This document shows positions 11,180 to 23,454 of a DNA stretch of 64,000 bases, in pieces. A program made the position numbers and the translations under genes. The notes under the pieces are model-generated. The model was not told where the DNA came from. It worked only from the letters and a program-made list of their open reading frames with translations, and did no database searches. How positions within the stretch are numbered: position 1 is the first letter of the stretch; every line of letters starts with the position of its first letter. This stretch comes from Glossina fuscipes. Its lineage: Eukaryota > Arthropoda > Insecta > Diptera > Glossinidae. Where the stretch lies: the NCBI RefSeq assembly GCF_014805625.2, contig NW_023998416.1, forward strand, positions 14,018,759 through 14,082,758. The letters run 5' to 3'.

Positions 11180-11960
11180 GTTAGTTTTACGTATGCACAT
11201 CGTGCAGATATTGAGGGCCTGAATTCGTTCGTTTTTCCCTCTCTCTAGAGCAACTTTCGTATTCCATCTTCAAAAATTGTCCGGTCTTTTGAGCCAGTGT
11301 CCAATTTATGAGCCAGTGTTCGCTTTCGGCTAGTAAGTGGACTGGTAGATCGTGCTGCCTCCAGCGATCAGAAGGGACAGATGCATTAAAGCCTCCTACT
11401 TGAGTGTTTTTGAATATTTTTTTATAACTTTTGCGACCTGAGGCTAAATAAAGGTCGTCATGCATTTCAGCCCGACTTTCACGCAATGAACAGTTGAAAG
11501 GAATCATCTGTAGCCTATACCGATCGTCCGAAATGCAATCGGCAGGTTTTCACAGCTCATGGTATACAACACTCTTTTGGTCCCACCAGACATAGAACAC
11601 AATCATAAATATTTGGCTTTGGTGTTGATTGGCCGCACATGGTATAGTATTCTTTCTTCCTAGGGAAGTCTTGGAATATCTGTTTCTCATCCCTTATCAC
11701 AATTCAACCACTTTCTTTGTTAGCTTTGACTCAGTTGCTCCGGAGTAAGCAATTGCCTGTCAACCTCCCTCACTTGCAGTTTATAAGGCAGCAAATATCC
11801 TTATTGTTGAATTATTTCCATGGATTTCAATTGCGCGGAAGCTACTTGTTGAGTTACGCGCAATAACTTTTGCGTTTGCCTCAGGTTCTCATCGAGTAAT
11901 TCTATGTCTTCTAATATGATTCTCGGTTTTCGAAAGCGTTTTGCTTTGGACTTTCTACCA
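11180..11960 (-). mobile_element. mariner-family transposase fossil (irritans/mellifera-like), frame-shifted
   Basis: Read on the minus strand and switching frames, the order of mariner transposase landmarks is kept. First comes LLDENLRQTQ (11885-11899 onward) with VTQQVASAQLKSMEIIQQ, the second helix-turn-helix region. Next is VIRDEKQIF around the first catalytic Asp, then YYTMCGQSTPKPNIY. Then YVWWDQKSVVYHEL (near 11550-11600), DDRYRLQM, VAKVIKKYSKTLK followed by EALMH, and at the end IFEDGIRKL (near 11249-11272). Several stop codons and frameshifts interrupt it. The helix around the second catalytic Asp is badly decayed, and the N-terminal DNA-binding part is missing or unrecognisable. Terminal inverted repeats were not found. 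The family is D34D mariner by pattern; the subfamily is a guess. It is certainly inactive. Confidence 0.85.
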
Positions 11961-12406
11961 CGGGATATGGAAACGTATCTAGGAGAAAAATCTTATCCGC
12001 AAACTTTTTCTAAAAATTGAGAGAATTCAAAGATTCTAAGCCTCTTGTGTTCCGCTCTTTTTTTTTTGATTTTTTAGATTTTAAAAATAGTTCGAATAAG
12101 TCTGAACCGGCTTTCACTCTCTGACAAAAAATATATATGGCTAATGGAAGAAGTATGTTTAAGCTTCTCATAAGAGAATAACAATATTTTTATACCAACA
12201 CGTTGATTGCACATTTTTGTTGTTCGATGCAGAAATAATCACGGAAAAGTATTTTTGTGTTAAGCAATATATTCAAAAATTTTTTACTTTTCGAGCTTGT
12301 TTGTGTTCAATATGAATATATTTCACTTCTAAAAGTTCATTAGATATAAAACAAAGTAAGCTGCACTTATATAGGTGCTAGGGCATATCCGGTATCATTT
12401 CGCTCT

Positions 12407-12420
12407 GTAACTGCAGTTAC
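12407..12420. other. perfect 14-base palindrome with half-site echo
   Basis: GTAACTGCAGTTAC is its own reverse complement. Five bases later GTAACTGTAGTAC repeats the left half almost exactly. This could be a dimeric protein-binding site or simply a chance palindrome. Confidence 0.5.
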
Positions 12421-14424
12421 TATCGTAACTGTAGTACCACTTAGAGTTTAAGCGTAAATTTACATAAACTTCAACAACAAAGCAATGCACTTGCACGTAT
12501 ACTCATTGCAATTGTATGTTTTATGTTGAAAGATTGCTCAGTCTCCGACCAAAGTATTTTCTCAATATAAACATTTTTCAATATAACATATAAGGACTGT
12601 ACGTAATTCCGGCACACATTATACATGTGGGAATGTGAATGTGGGAAAACAGCCAAGCATTTATATGCAAAATCCTTCCAATACAAATGTAAACAATTGC
12701 CACTATGGGCGCAAAACAAATAAATAAATAAAATAAAATTGAAAAAAAAAAATAGGAATCATTTAAGCATTCCCTCTTGTCCTTTGCACAAATGGGGTAT
12801 TAATACTTCTCTGCTCTTAAAGGCTGATAGTGTTGCAGAGTATTTATTCGTTCGTTAAAACATATAGAAAAAAGGAAAACACATAAAAATGTTCGTTTTT
12901 ATTATACAAATGCTGAACAAAGTCCAATTTCAATGATATGATTGCCAATGAGGTGAGTTATCGGTAATCATCGTTACGGTTACGTTATGCAGTTGAAATA
13001 TTGTTTTTAAAAATTTAGTACATGGCCTCACTCTACTGCTTGACATGTATTCACATTCTTTTCTCCTTCTCCCCCTCCTCCTCTTCCCTTTCTCCTCACT
13101 TATAACTTTGATTAGATCATCTATAGTTGATCGACCAGGACTTGAATGAGTTTGAAATGAAAAAATTTCTAAAATGAAATTTTTCTGATAGATTTACTCT
13201 TTTTAATCACTTTAATTCACAATGTAAGCATCTCTCCTTCTGTTTGCAGAAATTAAAGTGCAAGTTAGGCCGAAATGTTGTGTTTTGTAACACTAAACAC
13301 TTACCCGCTACCTTAATTTACTGGTAGTTTAACATAAATCTTAGAAGTAGAAAAGTCTTGTATTTTTTTTTGCAAGTCCTTCAAAAAGACCAGCAACGTT
13401 GAACATGCTTTTCTGCTAAGTCTATACGTATATTGCGAAACTCCCCTATGAACTTTATTTCTTACTGTTACTAGTGATGTTGAGTAAGAGACTAAGCATT
13501 TTGTTAAATATTTTACGCTTTGTTTAATCTAGAAGTAGAAACTAACCTTGAGTGGTAAATATTTCAGGAAATTTGGTACATAACCCACGAACTCTTAAAT
13601 ATTCTTTTTTAAATAAAATTTAAATAAATTTTCTTATGTAAATGAATATTGCTTTGGCGTAAAGTTCAAGATATGCATTTAAAGTTCCCGCAAACAACAG
13701 CCCGCATATAAAGTATTTATTCTTGTTAAAAGTACTAAAGCCGTAGACAAGAGTCAAGTTTTTCCATCAAACATCATGCTGCGTCTTTTAAACTCTGACA
13801 AGAATTTGAAAATATTTGTGACCAAACACACATTAGCAAGTTTTTCAAGAAAACTTTTACTTACTACTACTGGCTGCATCTTTCTAATGAACAGTTAACA
13901 TAAGCGCAAGAAATTTTCAATTCATGCCACCATACAAGTTTTTCGGGGGAAAAAAAAAGTAATCAGTTATACCGAGTATATGAGTTTCGTACAGGAAAAG
14001 AGCATATGTAGCGTATGCATTCACCTTGAGTTGTAAATGGATGCCCGCAAATGTGTACGAACAGGCAGTGTACGCGAGGCGATTATAGCCACAAGAAGAA
14101 AGATAAAAATATATTAAAAAGTCAAGTTTTTCGTTTAAAGAGAATGTAAAGCCTGTGAGGATTCTTCATTCGTTCGAACCTAACACCTACAGAACTTTTT
14201 AATGTGTTAAAATTTTAATTGGAAAAATATTTCTGCATCAACGCTTCAACCAAGTTCAAACAAAAATAAGTCACAAAAAGTCGATCATCAAATGACCTAA
14301 GGCATTTCCTTTTATACGATTCTTCATTCAGTTTCTTAATACAATACCAAAAATACCATTGTTGGGCGTCATTGTATAGGGCGCAATCTGAAACGTTAGC
14401 TGACGTGATCCAAATTTAGCAAAG

Positions 14425-14445
14425 TTATTATTATTATTATTATTA
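14425..14445 (+). repeat. (TTA)n microsatellite
   Basis: About seven TTA units form an uninterrupted trinucleotide tract. Confidence 0.85.
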
Positions 14446-15652
14446 ATTTCGGCAGGAAAATAAATTCTAAGACCAAACTCTTAAAGCTCTAGTATCTAAG
14501 GTTATCGGCTGTTTATTAAATACTCTATCACACTTGATTTTCGAACCCACGACTATTGAGTTACTAGACGAAACTCAAGCAAAGTAAATTTCCTTATCAA
14601 GACCCAAAAATTAAAATTTGTTTTTGTGAAAATATACGATTTCTGGCAGTCCTTTGCAATATATTTCCTGACAGAGATCTTAATATTATTTGCTTATTTC
14701 CGTGATGAAGTACTAAAACTTAGACGTTGTTGCCATATAAAGGCTGGAAAGGGAAAAGGGCTGGCAACCAATACATGTACCCACATGGACGAAATTTCGT
14801 GCAGCTTAAAACGATTAAGAAAATTGATCGGTGTAGAAAAAAAACGGGTCTATTTAAACGGTTCTAGATGGTAAACACATCCGCATAAAAAGAGATGAGA
14901 CGGGAGAAAGTTATTATACTAAGCAACAATTAATAACAAAAAAAAAAAAAGACTTCGACGAACAATACTATTTTTCAGGAAAAAATTCGGAGGTGAACTG
15001 ATGTAGACGAGGGCTTTGAATAAAAGCTATTCTGTCGCTATAGTTCAAAATTGAGATTGGGCAGCGAGTTTGTAATCAGAGAAGAAGTTAATATGAGATT
15101 TTTGTCTACACAAAAAATTCGTATAATCAATCAATGGAAGAAAGGTGGAATTTTGAGTGTAATTTATGACGTTCTTAACTTTTTCTTTCTTTCATGTCTT
15201 GGCCTTATCATGGTACGCGGAAAAAAACTATTCAGCCAGAAAATCAAATCGTGGTGTGTAGATGAGGAAAACGAATATTCTGGATAGGTAAGAAAAGTCG
15301 GAACCACATGTATGAACTTCGGAGAAGTGTGACTCGCGTCATCGTATCTTTCTTGATTTATTTTCACTGTATTTTTCTTAAATGATAGAATAGGCTTGAA
15401 CGTAGATTGAATGATTGCACGGCGAATACGTTGTTATAATATAAAGAAATGTTGATTACCAGTAGAGAATGCATAAGTTGGATTGGTGCGTGTAGAAAAG
15501 AAATTTGTTATTTTAATCACTAGCAGGCTGTCAAAGCCGGCCTAGTCTTTTTCTATAAATACAATGTATGCATTATCTACATGCAAATAAATTGCGAAAA
15601 TTTAAATAATTTATGTAAGACAGAAATAAAAAGGGGGCACACGTCACGACAA

Positions 15653-15658
15653 TTTATT
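15653..15658 (-). promoter_or_regulatory. poly(A) signal AATAAA of the 147-residue gene
   Basis: AATAAA on the minus strand lies about 115 bases beyond the stop codon at 15773-15775. The next 50 bases at lower coordinates are AT-rich, as expected around a cleavage site. It is the first canonical hexamer noticed after the gene. Confidence 0.5.
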
Positions 15659-15772
15659 AGTAATCAAAGATGGCATAAAAAAATGAACAAAATAATGGGA
15701 TAGATATCTGCCAACGAGGATCGTATAATATTCTCTAAATTTAACTAAATTCATAAATTACAACATTTAAAT

Positions 15773-16216
15773 TTACGTATGTTTAATCGAATTAACACAT
15801 CGCAAATGTCTTAAGGCTTCTTGTATTTTCATTCCCCTGGCTTTATATTTTTCCCGAATGACCTTCAATTCTTTCTTTAAAGCATCATTTTCAGCCTTCA
15901 ATGACTTTATTTGACCTAAACTTGATAGCGACTTGCCCTCGGGGTTCTCCTTTCGCAATAGCTTTCCTCCCGAATTTTCATTGACTCTTCTTAAACCGTC
16001 ATTCACACTTTCCAAACCACGCCTAATACTTTCGTTTAAATCTCTATCCGTTTGCGTTTCTATATTTACCAATTCCTTTGGAGTGACGGCAAATGTTGTT
16101 GGTGCTGCTTTTGCCGATTCAGAAGCGGCAGTATTCTTTTGGGTTTGCTTCAATTGCGAAGGTTTCTGAGATTTTTTAACTTTTGTAGTCGCCTTCTCTT
16201 TGGAAGGTTTGGTCAT
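15773..16216 (-). CDS. small basic coiled-coil protein with TQT motif, unidentified
   Basis: A single uninterrupted 147-codon frame on the minus strand, markedly richer in G+C than its surroundings. The ATG has A at -3 (ATCAATATG) and is the first in the frame. Residues 1-40 are low-complexity and basic, rich in Lys, Thr, Ala and Gln, and probably disordered. Residues 50-58 read VNIETQTDR; TQT at 54-56 resembles the dynein light chain LC8 (DYNLL) binding motif. Residues 58-82 look helical (LNESIRRGLESVNDGLRRV). Residues 102-125 (KSLKAENDALKKELKVIREK) form a likely coiled coil. There is no signal peptide or membrane segment. A TATA-like box lies upstream and AATAAA downstream, and no intron is needed. 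The protein is not recognised. Being intronless and small within a gene desert, it could be a testis-type gene or a retrogene. An LC8 partner or structural role is inference. Confidence 0.75.
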   Translation of the reverse strand: MTKPSKEKATTKVKKSQKPSQLKQTQKNTAASESAKAAPTTFAVTPKELVNIETQTDRDLNESIRRGLESVNDGLRRVNENSGGKLLRKENPEGKSLSSLGQIKSLKAENDALKKELKVIREKYKARGMKIQEALRHLRCVNSIKHT

Positions 16217-16260
16217 ATTGATGGTGATTTTTAAAAATAATTTTTTATTCTCTAATTTAT

Positions 16261-16267
16261 TTTTATA
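16261..16267 (-). promoter_or_regulatory. TATA-like box upstream of the 147-residue gene
   Basis: TATAAAA on the minus strand starts about 50 bases before the ATG. At the usual spacing of about 30 bases, transcription would start near 16235 and leave a short 5' leader of some 20 bases. AT-richness makes chance occurrence likely. Confidence 0.3.
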
Positions 16268-16659
16268 GATTTTTTATTAAAATATGACCGCCTAAGTGAA
16301 AATTCAAAATTTATTTGAAAAAAAAAAAATATGTTTCTTTTTTTTTTCCAAAATTAAAACGAACGAGAAAACATTAAAAGCATAGATAATGCGATGCGTA
16401 CAAAGTAAAATAAGTATTATCCTATAAAGACCTATTCAGCTTTATAGGTAAAGAAATATATGGTATTTTATACGGTGGAGGAAAACATCTGTGATGAGTA
16501 AGGGGTAGTTACATGAAAGAGATTATGTCATAATAATATATAGAAAACAAGGTAAAACATTATAGTGGGTCACAGCCCTACAGTAGTTCATACAATGTAC
16601 TTTCAAAACAATGCGTTATGAGGCAAGTGGTCGATAAATTGGTCCTATCCCAAGCATTT

Positions 16660-16820
16660 GCAAATGCATTCGACCTTGTGTCAAAACTCATATTTCAGGA
16701 AGACAGGCAGACAAGCTTAAATCGGCATAATAAATGGTGAGTCTATTTCCACTCCTTCCGGGTGTTACATACATACAACCGAACCAATTTAATATGCCTT
16801 TCCATCATAAGTGTTGTAGG
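16660..16820 (-). repeat. dispersed GTCCGTC-type repeat, copy E
   Basis: Read on the minus strand: ACACTTATGATGGAAAGGCA (degraded head), ATATTAAATTGGTTCGGTTG, then GTAACACCCGGAAGGAG, AATAGACTCACC and TTTAAGCTTGTCTGCCTGTC. The order and spacing equal those of copies B and C. No coding sequence lies within it. The far border is uncertain. Confidence 0.65.
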
Positions 16821-19800
16821 TTATAAAGAAGGTATCCACATTATATATAGATAATATTACGATAATACGAACTTGTGTGTCTGTGCATATACCTCATTAT
16901 AAATACTGTAAATAAAAGTAGAGATGGAAAATGTATTTCTTACAATAAATAATAACGACCAACGTGAAGGTAGTTTTTTGCCTTCGTTAGTTGGGCTACC
17001 TTTACACTTACTTCATTCGCGTCCTTGCTAAGGTAACTGATAATTTTTAAATGGTAAATCAACAAAATGAGTTTTAAAACTTAAGGAAAATGCAAAGCAC
17101 ACACCTAGAGAGAAAAAGAAATCATGCTTAATGATATTAAAAATGCAGAAAAAAACAATAAAATTTATTGTTATTATTTGCTGTAAAGCAAATTTACATA
17201 AGTTTGGAGAAAAATTGCAAAACACGAAATGTGCTATAAAAAATTGTAAAAAAATACAGAGAAACAAGTTTTCGATGTATATTAAAGAATGTTGAAAACG
17301 ATCGCAAAAACTTAATTTCATTGGCATGTTTCGGATGTAAGATACACTCCCCCCATAGACACTAAACTAATTATAAAAATTGTATAGAGACTTGCAACAA
17401 TTGCATCCTTTCAGTAAGCTTAATGTGATTCGACATGACAGTTATAGTGGCAATAATGCTTTTTGGTTTTGTACGAGTAGGCTTACATGCATGCTTTTTA
17501 CAACTTTTTAATTTTCATTGCTATTTCGCGACTTATCAAGGACTTTTCTAGCAAAGAGAACATTTTTAAAATAAGTGGACTATCTTAGCGGGCCATCTTC
17601 AATTCGCTTCATATTAGCAGTACCCCCGAATATGGTATAGGGTATTAATTACTAGCACAAATGTTCCTGAATTGAAGTGAGGTGAGCATCAGGAGCCATT
17701 ATTATTAGTTTCATTAAAACAAAAGGGAACTAAAGGGTTAACCTAGTTGTGTTATTAATGTTAAAGGTCTGCAGATACTTTCAAAGTTTCCCCAGGATTA
17801 GTCGCTCCGAACGTTAATCCTCAAACTGTGGAAAATCTTTGTCATTTTCACGAAGATCCCTTTACAGTTCGGAGCTCAATACTTTCATAAGATTTGACTG
17901 ATTAGTTATCATACTCTCTTTAAGGCGAATTAATAAATCAGTCATTACAAAACTATCCTTAACATAAGAGAAGAAGAAGACTATGCTTAAATAGTAGAAA
18001 GAAGCAAATTCCACGTTATACATGGAGAGATTTCTCATTTTCTCTGTAATAGTGCCGTTCATGTTTAAGAGTGCTGTAATTGATTTCTTTAGGTTTCCAA
18101 ATGAAAAAAAAGATAGGAAATTGTTCAAATAATTGCGTGAAAGTTAAAGAACACGATTAACACTAAAACCTAAAACTGTAAAATTTATGGCTTTGGCTGC
18201 AACTATTGCCATTGTTTGGTTGAACTGCTGCTGTACAGGAAATGCTAACAGTAACAGATTGCCAAAAGCTAGAGAAGATGGTTGATGCCATCTCCCGCAG
18301 TAACTGGAAAATAAAGTATTTTCTTTTTTAGCTTCTTTCGCTTCTTCACCAGACGAACATATGTATGTAGAAAACATCTTATAAATGCCTTATATAAATC
18401 GCAACTGCATGTATTACGCCCTGTGTATTGCTTAACATTCTCGTATATATCTATCTATACAGAAATAAGTGCTCAGATTTGTAAGAAAATATATGTCAAT
18501 AAATAATCGTGTACAAGTAGTGTTAAAATTTATACACAGTATGGCTTGCATATAAAGCGAATGTTTCAACTGCTAGAAGTAAAAATAAATAAATTTTATT
18601 GATATTGTGACGAATTTCTGATACCCAACAGATTTCGACCTGATTGCGGTCTATTACAATTGCTTAGGCTTAGATGTTACTGTTGAATGCTTTTACCACA
18701 AACTAGGTTAGATTAGACTACGGTTAAAAGTAAACATGAACCTCCCCAACTAAATCGAAAGAAAGATTAAAAAACAATAATTGATAAATGTTCCATTAAA
18801 AGTTAAAATAGCTATCGATCTAAGCTGTGGTAGACATTTTAGTTTATATGTATATGTATGTACACATGTACGTATATGTACGTATATGAGCCGATGGGAT
18901 ATATTGAGAGCAGTTTTGAAAGTTTATTGTATTCAGATCCTTTGATGGCACGAATAAACGTTCATTGCAAGACGCTACCTTAAAGCGATATATTAGCAGT
19001 ATTTTGTTACTAACACATGATAAAGTTTAATATACATAAATCTTTATATAGTGCACTTACATTTTTGTCTTCTCAAAGTCAGTAATTTAGTTAACATAAC
19101 AATACAATAAATAATTTAGTTAAAAGCATTTTTCAAACGTGTGGCAAAAAAACAACAGTAATCATGGAGTCTCTTTGAACTTTACTTAAATTAAAGAAGT
19201 GCTTAATAAAGAGTAATATTTCAATAGCAATAACATATGCATTGTAGAGGGAGGGGGAACTAAGTAACTCGTGGTTAGATCCAAGCGTATCGCATTCTTA
19301 TTCGTTGACCTTATCATCTGATGTGTGCCTAGTGGATCAATCCATGGGCTATGGACTGCTTAAATGACCTCACATTTCCTCTCTTTTTGAAATCATGAAA
19401 AGCTTCTTAGGATGAAAGATTCATTTTAGATGAAGAGCGAAATTTATCCTTGCTTCTTGACTATCATTTCTGTGCTGACATTCGTCTCTAATGAAAAGTG
19501 CTCTCCATTTCGGTGGTTCAAGATATTTTGTTGCTTTCGATAAGAAGTTTTCATTAGTCTTTGTCTGCTTTGATGTTGCTTAAGAAATTAATGATTGGTT
19601 CGATGCTTATTTCAGTTCAGTTCAATAAAGGTAGATTCTATGCAGTAAGATGGAATACAAATGTGTTATTCCATTGTAGCGAAAAGAGTTTCATCTCATA
19701 TAATAACCATTTACGCTTAATATAAATTTTCCTTTCTTTTCTTTTCTCACAAATCAAATTTTGCTTCCGATTATTATTTATGATTTATTTCTTTAAGTCA

Positions 19801-20732
19801 TCATTATACTCTCTTTTATTATGTGAATATATATATAATCGAATAAATTTTCAAAGGCGCTTTGTATCTGCCCTCAAGCTTAAAGTCAACGAAAATGTTG
19901 GAATAAAGATAACTCAGATTTACTTAAGTAATCTTCTCTACGCTCTCACATCCCTTTTACACTTTCAATATATTTTCTCTATAAATATGCTGCTTTATCT
20001 TTTCTTTTTTCTTTTTTTAGTTTATTGTTAAATGTAAGCATGTGTGTTAGTTAAAAAGGAGATAAAAATTTTCGGGTCTTCATATGTAATGCTTTTTTTT
20101 ATTACGGTTATTATTGTTATTATTGTTACATAAAATATATTTACGCATCTATATATACAATCCCTTAAGTGTTCGCTTCTAGAACACTTTATACGTTTAA
20201 TATACTTCCAGGCATGATATCGTATGGTTCAGCTGTATATATGTATTGTGCTTTTTTCAATTCTTAAGTACTTCCTTACCAAAAAGGGCAACCACTTTTC
20301 ATATGTATAAGTATATAAGTATTCATGTATGTTAATGTTTATTTGGCAATTTTTTTTTTTCGTTTCCTATTCCATCTTTTACAATAAACCATAATATATT
20401 ACGAATCATCGAAGAAACGTGATAATATTAAAATATAGGCATCGTTTTTTATCTATATTTCTCTAAAATCTTAGCTTTTTATTCAATTTTCTTGCCGTTC
20501 ATCGATTGTTTCAATTGAAAAAGCAAGTTCACTTTTTTTTTTTTAAAATAGATTTGATATTAAATTTATTAAAAACAAATAAGTTTAAAAAAAACTTTTC
20601 ATTTTTTTCTAAACCTCTTTACGCTTTAAATTGAGTTGATTTATTTTTCGCTATTTTTTCTACAAGTTGTCGGTATTTTCGTTACGATATGCACTGTTAT
20701 TACGACTACTTATTGTTGCCGGTTCAAGTTAG

Positions 20733-20752
20733 AAAAAAAAAAAAAAAAAAAA
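20733..20752 (+). repeat. A20 homopolymer
   Basis: Twenty consecutive A, followed by C and seven more A. No retroposed gene body was recognised directly upstream. Confidence 0.9.
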
Positions 20753-22698
20753 CAAAAAAAATCTTCGGATATGTATGTCATCTACATGTAGTGTCAAGGC
20801 CATCAATGGTCAAGAACACAAGAAGGAACCACTTGCGATATTGGATGACTTTTATTGTTATTAAAAGACACTAGATACAAGAATTGTAAAACCCTGTAGT
20901 TGTATCTATCTGTACCAGTGTATACAGTCCAGTGTGTCGATTATGCAATTAAGAAAATAGTGTCATGAAAACAAAAGAGAAAGGATAATCGATTTGGAAT
21001 ATGTTCCTGTGACAAAATATACGGTTACGTTGAGACAGAAAAACTGATATAGTAAAGCAACAAGATCATCATTTTCTGAATTCGCGTAAGTATTGCTCCA
21101 CATAGGTTACAGGTAGGCAAGTTAAGCAGGTAGGGAGAACTGGCGAGCTAGATGGGGGGGCTTTTAAGTGAATGCCAGATCTTGGAACACAACAGGTTGC
21201 ATATGGCGCAATTACATGACATTGTAACGAACGTGCTTTTTAAATCGAATATGTTACAGGAACCGTTAAGACAATTTGGCTGATGGATGTACGCTTTATA
21301 ATGTAAGCATGCTCTCTAAAAGAAAGATAGATATAATACTTCAAATAGAGATCGAGATACTAAGTCTGTAAAAATACGCCGAATGGTTAGAAACGGAAGT
21401 TTTGATTTGTAAATCAAAAAATAAAAAGAATCCGTTATGGTTTAGAAAAACTAAATGCTAGTGTTTTGCAATAACATAATCGAAGATGTATATGGAGTTT
21501 ATTGGCTATTAAGCGGTAAGATCTAATAAAATCTTTAAGATAAATCGGCGAATGCACCCCAGGCGTTAGTTGCCGCAAACCTCAGATTTGGGTGTTTATG
21601 GAATGCCTGCTTTTTGGTTGCTGCTGATTACATGGAAATATTAAAAATTACTTTCTCTCTGCGTTTGCATCTCTGCATATATACAAATGTTGGGAGGCTC
21701 TCTGTTTAATTGAATGGAAATCTTTACGGTCTGCAATAAATTCGATGAGTTTAAGAAGACATGACTGAAGCTTCTATCTTTTTTATAACTTAACGGCTGC
21801 TAGCTGGATATGAAGCAGAACTGTACTGTAGAACAAGTAGATGAATGGTCTCTGAATCTTATTGCACATATGCCAACTTAATGCGGAATAAGTATTGAAA
21901 ACACATTGAAAAAACAACTTTAAAAAAGCGAAGCTCACCTAACATTATACAGCGGCAAGACAAGAACTTGTGGCACTCGTGAAAGCAAGTCACTGTGAAA
22001 GAATAGAAAAACAAATTTGCAAAATTTCGTTTTCGTTTTCTAACACGTTCACACACACACAGATACAAATAAGCTTATATATTTCTAACAATCAATGACC
22101 CGAGGCTATAATTTGTTACAGATATCCTAGTTACCAGTTTACCCAACAATTCAATCAAGTAATGTATACGTACGTCAAACATGTCCGCTTTACATACACA
22201 ATTCATATACAAAATCCTTTCCATTTTCATGAATTTTACGAATCATTACCCAATAATGGATAACTATTGGCATATTCATAAGCTATAAACATATTGATAA
22301 CCAAACGATTGCGGTTTGTGTTCATGTTGAATGCAAACTCTACGAAGCGTTCGCCAGAAGAATAGCTTCGAAAGTAAGATGTTTGTATTTCAGTTTACAA
22401 ACCTTTTCAGATAAAAGTAGTCAAATTTCGTCATCCTTGTTAGCACACATGTACATATATGTTGACACATATGCGCGCAAACTTTGTTCATTTCGGTATG
22501 TAATTTAGTTAACAGTCAATCGAAAAATTGCAATTTTTTTTTTTATATTTAGGTTACATTTTCATTCATGTTTTTGACTTTTCGAGGTATTATGTAGTTG
22601 TGTTTCCTTTGAAATGCATTCGTTTCTGCAACATGCAAAATAATCTTTTAAAAGATGAGCTCAGTTGCTTTGCTTCAAATTTTTGTACCAAAAATATT

Positions 22699-22720
22699 TA
22701 TATATATATATATATATATA
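22699..22720. repeat. (TA)11 microsatellite
   Basis: An uninterrupted TA dinucleotide run, flanked by further AT-rich sequence. Confidence 0.9.
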
Positions 22721-23119
22721 TTATAGATGTGTTGCGATGAAGCAAAATAAATTAAGCCAAATTTTGATCGCCTCTAATCTTAAATAGTTTCCAACTTTTG
22801 ACTTTGTTAGCTTGTTGTTCCCATTCTTAGCCATAATATGGTAAGAGAATTTTGCTGATGTATCCATTCCAAGTCTAATTTTTAGTCTAAGTAGATTTTT
22901 AACAATAAAGTAAGTCAAGCTCGCTTTTAAACGGATATTAAAGTCAAGAGTGTGAAAAAAAATATCTTTGCGAGGAGAGCTTCGAAATTAATCGCATAAA
23001 ACAGTCAAATATTGACGTAACTCATTGATCTTTGCTAGTGTTGCCAGTTCGAACTGCTGTCTGAGTCACACGAGACCCTTCATACTAGTATACTTTCAAT
23101 TTTATTAGCAGAGGCGTAT

Positions 23120-23347
23120 TTATTTTGTGAAATGTTTGTAAGTTATGGAAATCACCACAGACTCGGTGGAGTGGATACCATCACGTACAGTTTGAACTGC
23201 AAAACACACAGACCCCACTGTAAGTCTTGCACCTGCAGTTAAAAAGGGTACAATTCCGAATGTTACAAAAATAGTAATGGGCAAGATTTCTTTTTTAGTG
23301 TGAACGTAACGTGTGCTGACGTCTTTCGGCTCAAAAATATACTCCAA
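23120..23347 (-). CDS. coding-like ORF with one hydrophobic segment, unidentified
   Basis: The minus strand is open for about 75 codons, with coding-like content and no ATG at its start, so if real it is an exon or a fragment. It begins EYIFEPKDVSTRY, and residues around 22-40 (ILPITIFVTFGIVPFLTAG) could form a membrane helix. A possible acceptor (TTACGTTGCAG) lies about 45 bases upstream but leads into another frame. The hydrophobic segment after a charged, Tyr-containing stretch faintly recalls lipid phosphate phosphatases; I cannot support that. It sits beside decayed repeat DNA. Confidence 0.22.
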   Translation of the reverse strand: MEYIFEPKDVSTRYVHTKKEILPITIFVTFGIVPFLTAGARLTVGSVCFAVQTVRDGIHSTESVVISITYKHFTK

Positions 23348-23419
23348 TAACTATGGCTTGGGCTGGACTCGTTTTCTGACCTTCCCCCTGCAACGTAAAT
23401 TGATAAAGGCCTTTAAATG

Positions 23420-23440
23420 AAAAAAAAAAAAAAAAAAAAA
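23420..23440 (+). repeat. A21 homopolymer
   Basis: Twenty-one consecutive A, just before repeat-like DNA at 23455-23800. Confidence 0.9.
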
Positions 23441-23454
23441 TAGTGTTTCGATGT

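Larger units (their letters stand above)
11961..15652. other. AT-rich stretch without recognised gene
   Basis: The stretch contains the 14-base perfect palindrome at 12407-12420, an AATA-rich run at 12719-12745 and a (TTA)n tract at 14425-14445. A good polypyrimidine acceptor ends at 13250 (CTTCTGTTTGCAG) and is followed by 25 open codons and a stop, too little to call an exon. An 82-codon plus frame at 14626-14874 and a 78-codon frame at 15051-15287 show no domain. Confidence 0.5.
16821..23119. other. long AT-rich stretch without recognised gene
   Basis: No exon, gene or mobile-element protein was recognised. It contains TA/TG-rich tracts near 18845-18890, an A20 run at 20733-20752, a GC-richer patch near 21560-21640 (56 open codons, no family) and a (TA)n run at 22699-22720. 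Open frames such as 17028-17327, 17862-18128, 18144-18377 and 19780-20031 are low-complexity and Phe/Leu/Ile-rich, as expected of T-rich DNA. Confidence 0.55.

Noticed and set aside
13250..13330. Strong acceptor followed by 25 open codons and a stop
   Set aside because: Too short, not clearly coding and no poly(A) signal in a sensible position.
14171..14183. Second B-box-like TTCGAAC motif
   Set aside because: No T-stem pairing and no cloverleaf in either orientation.
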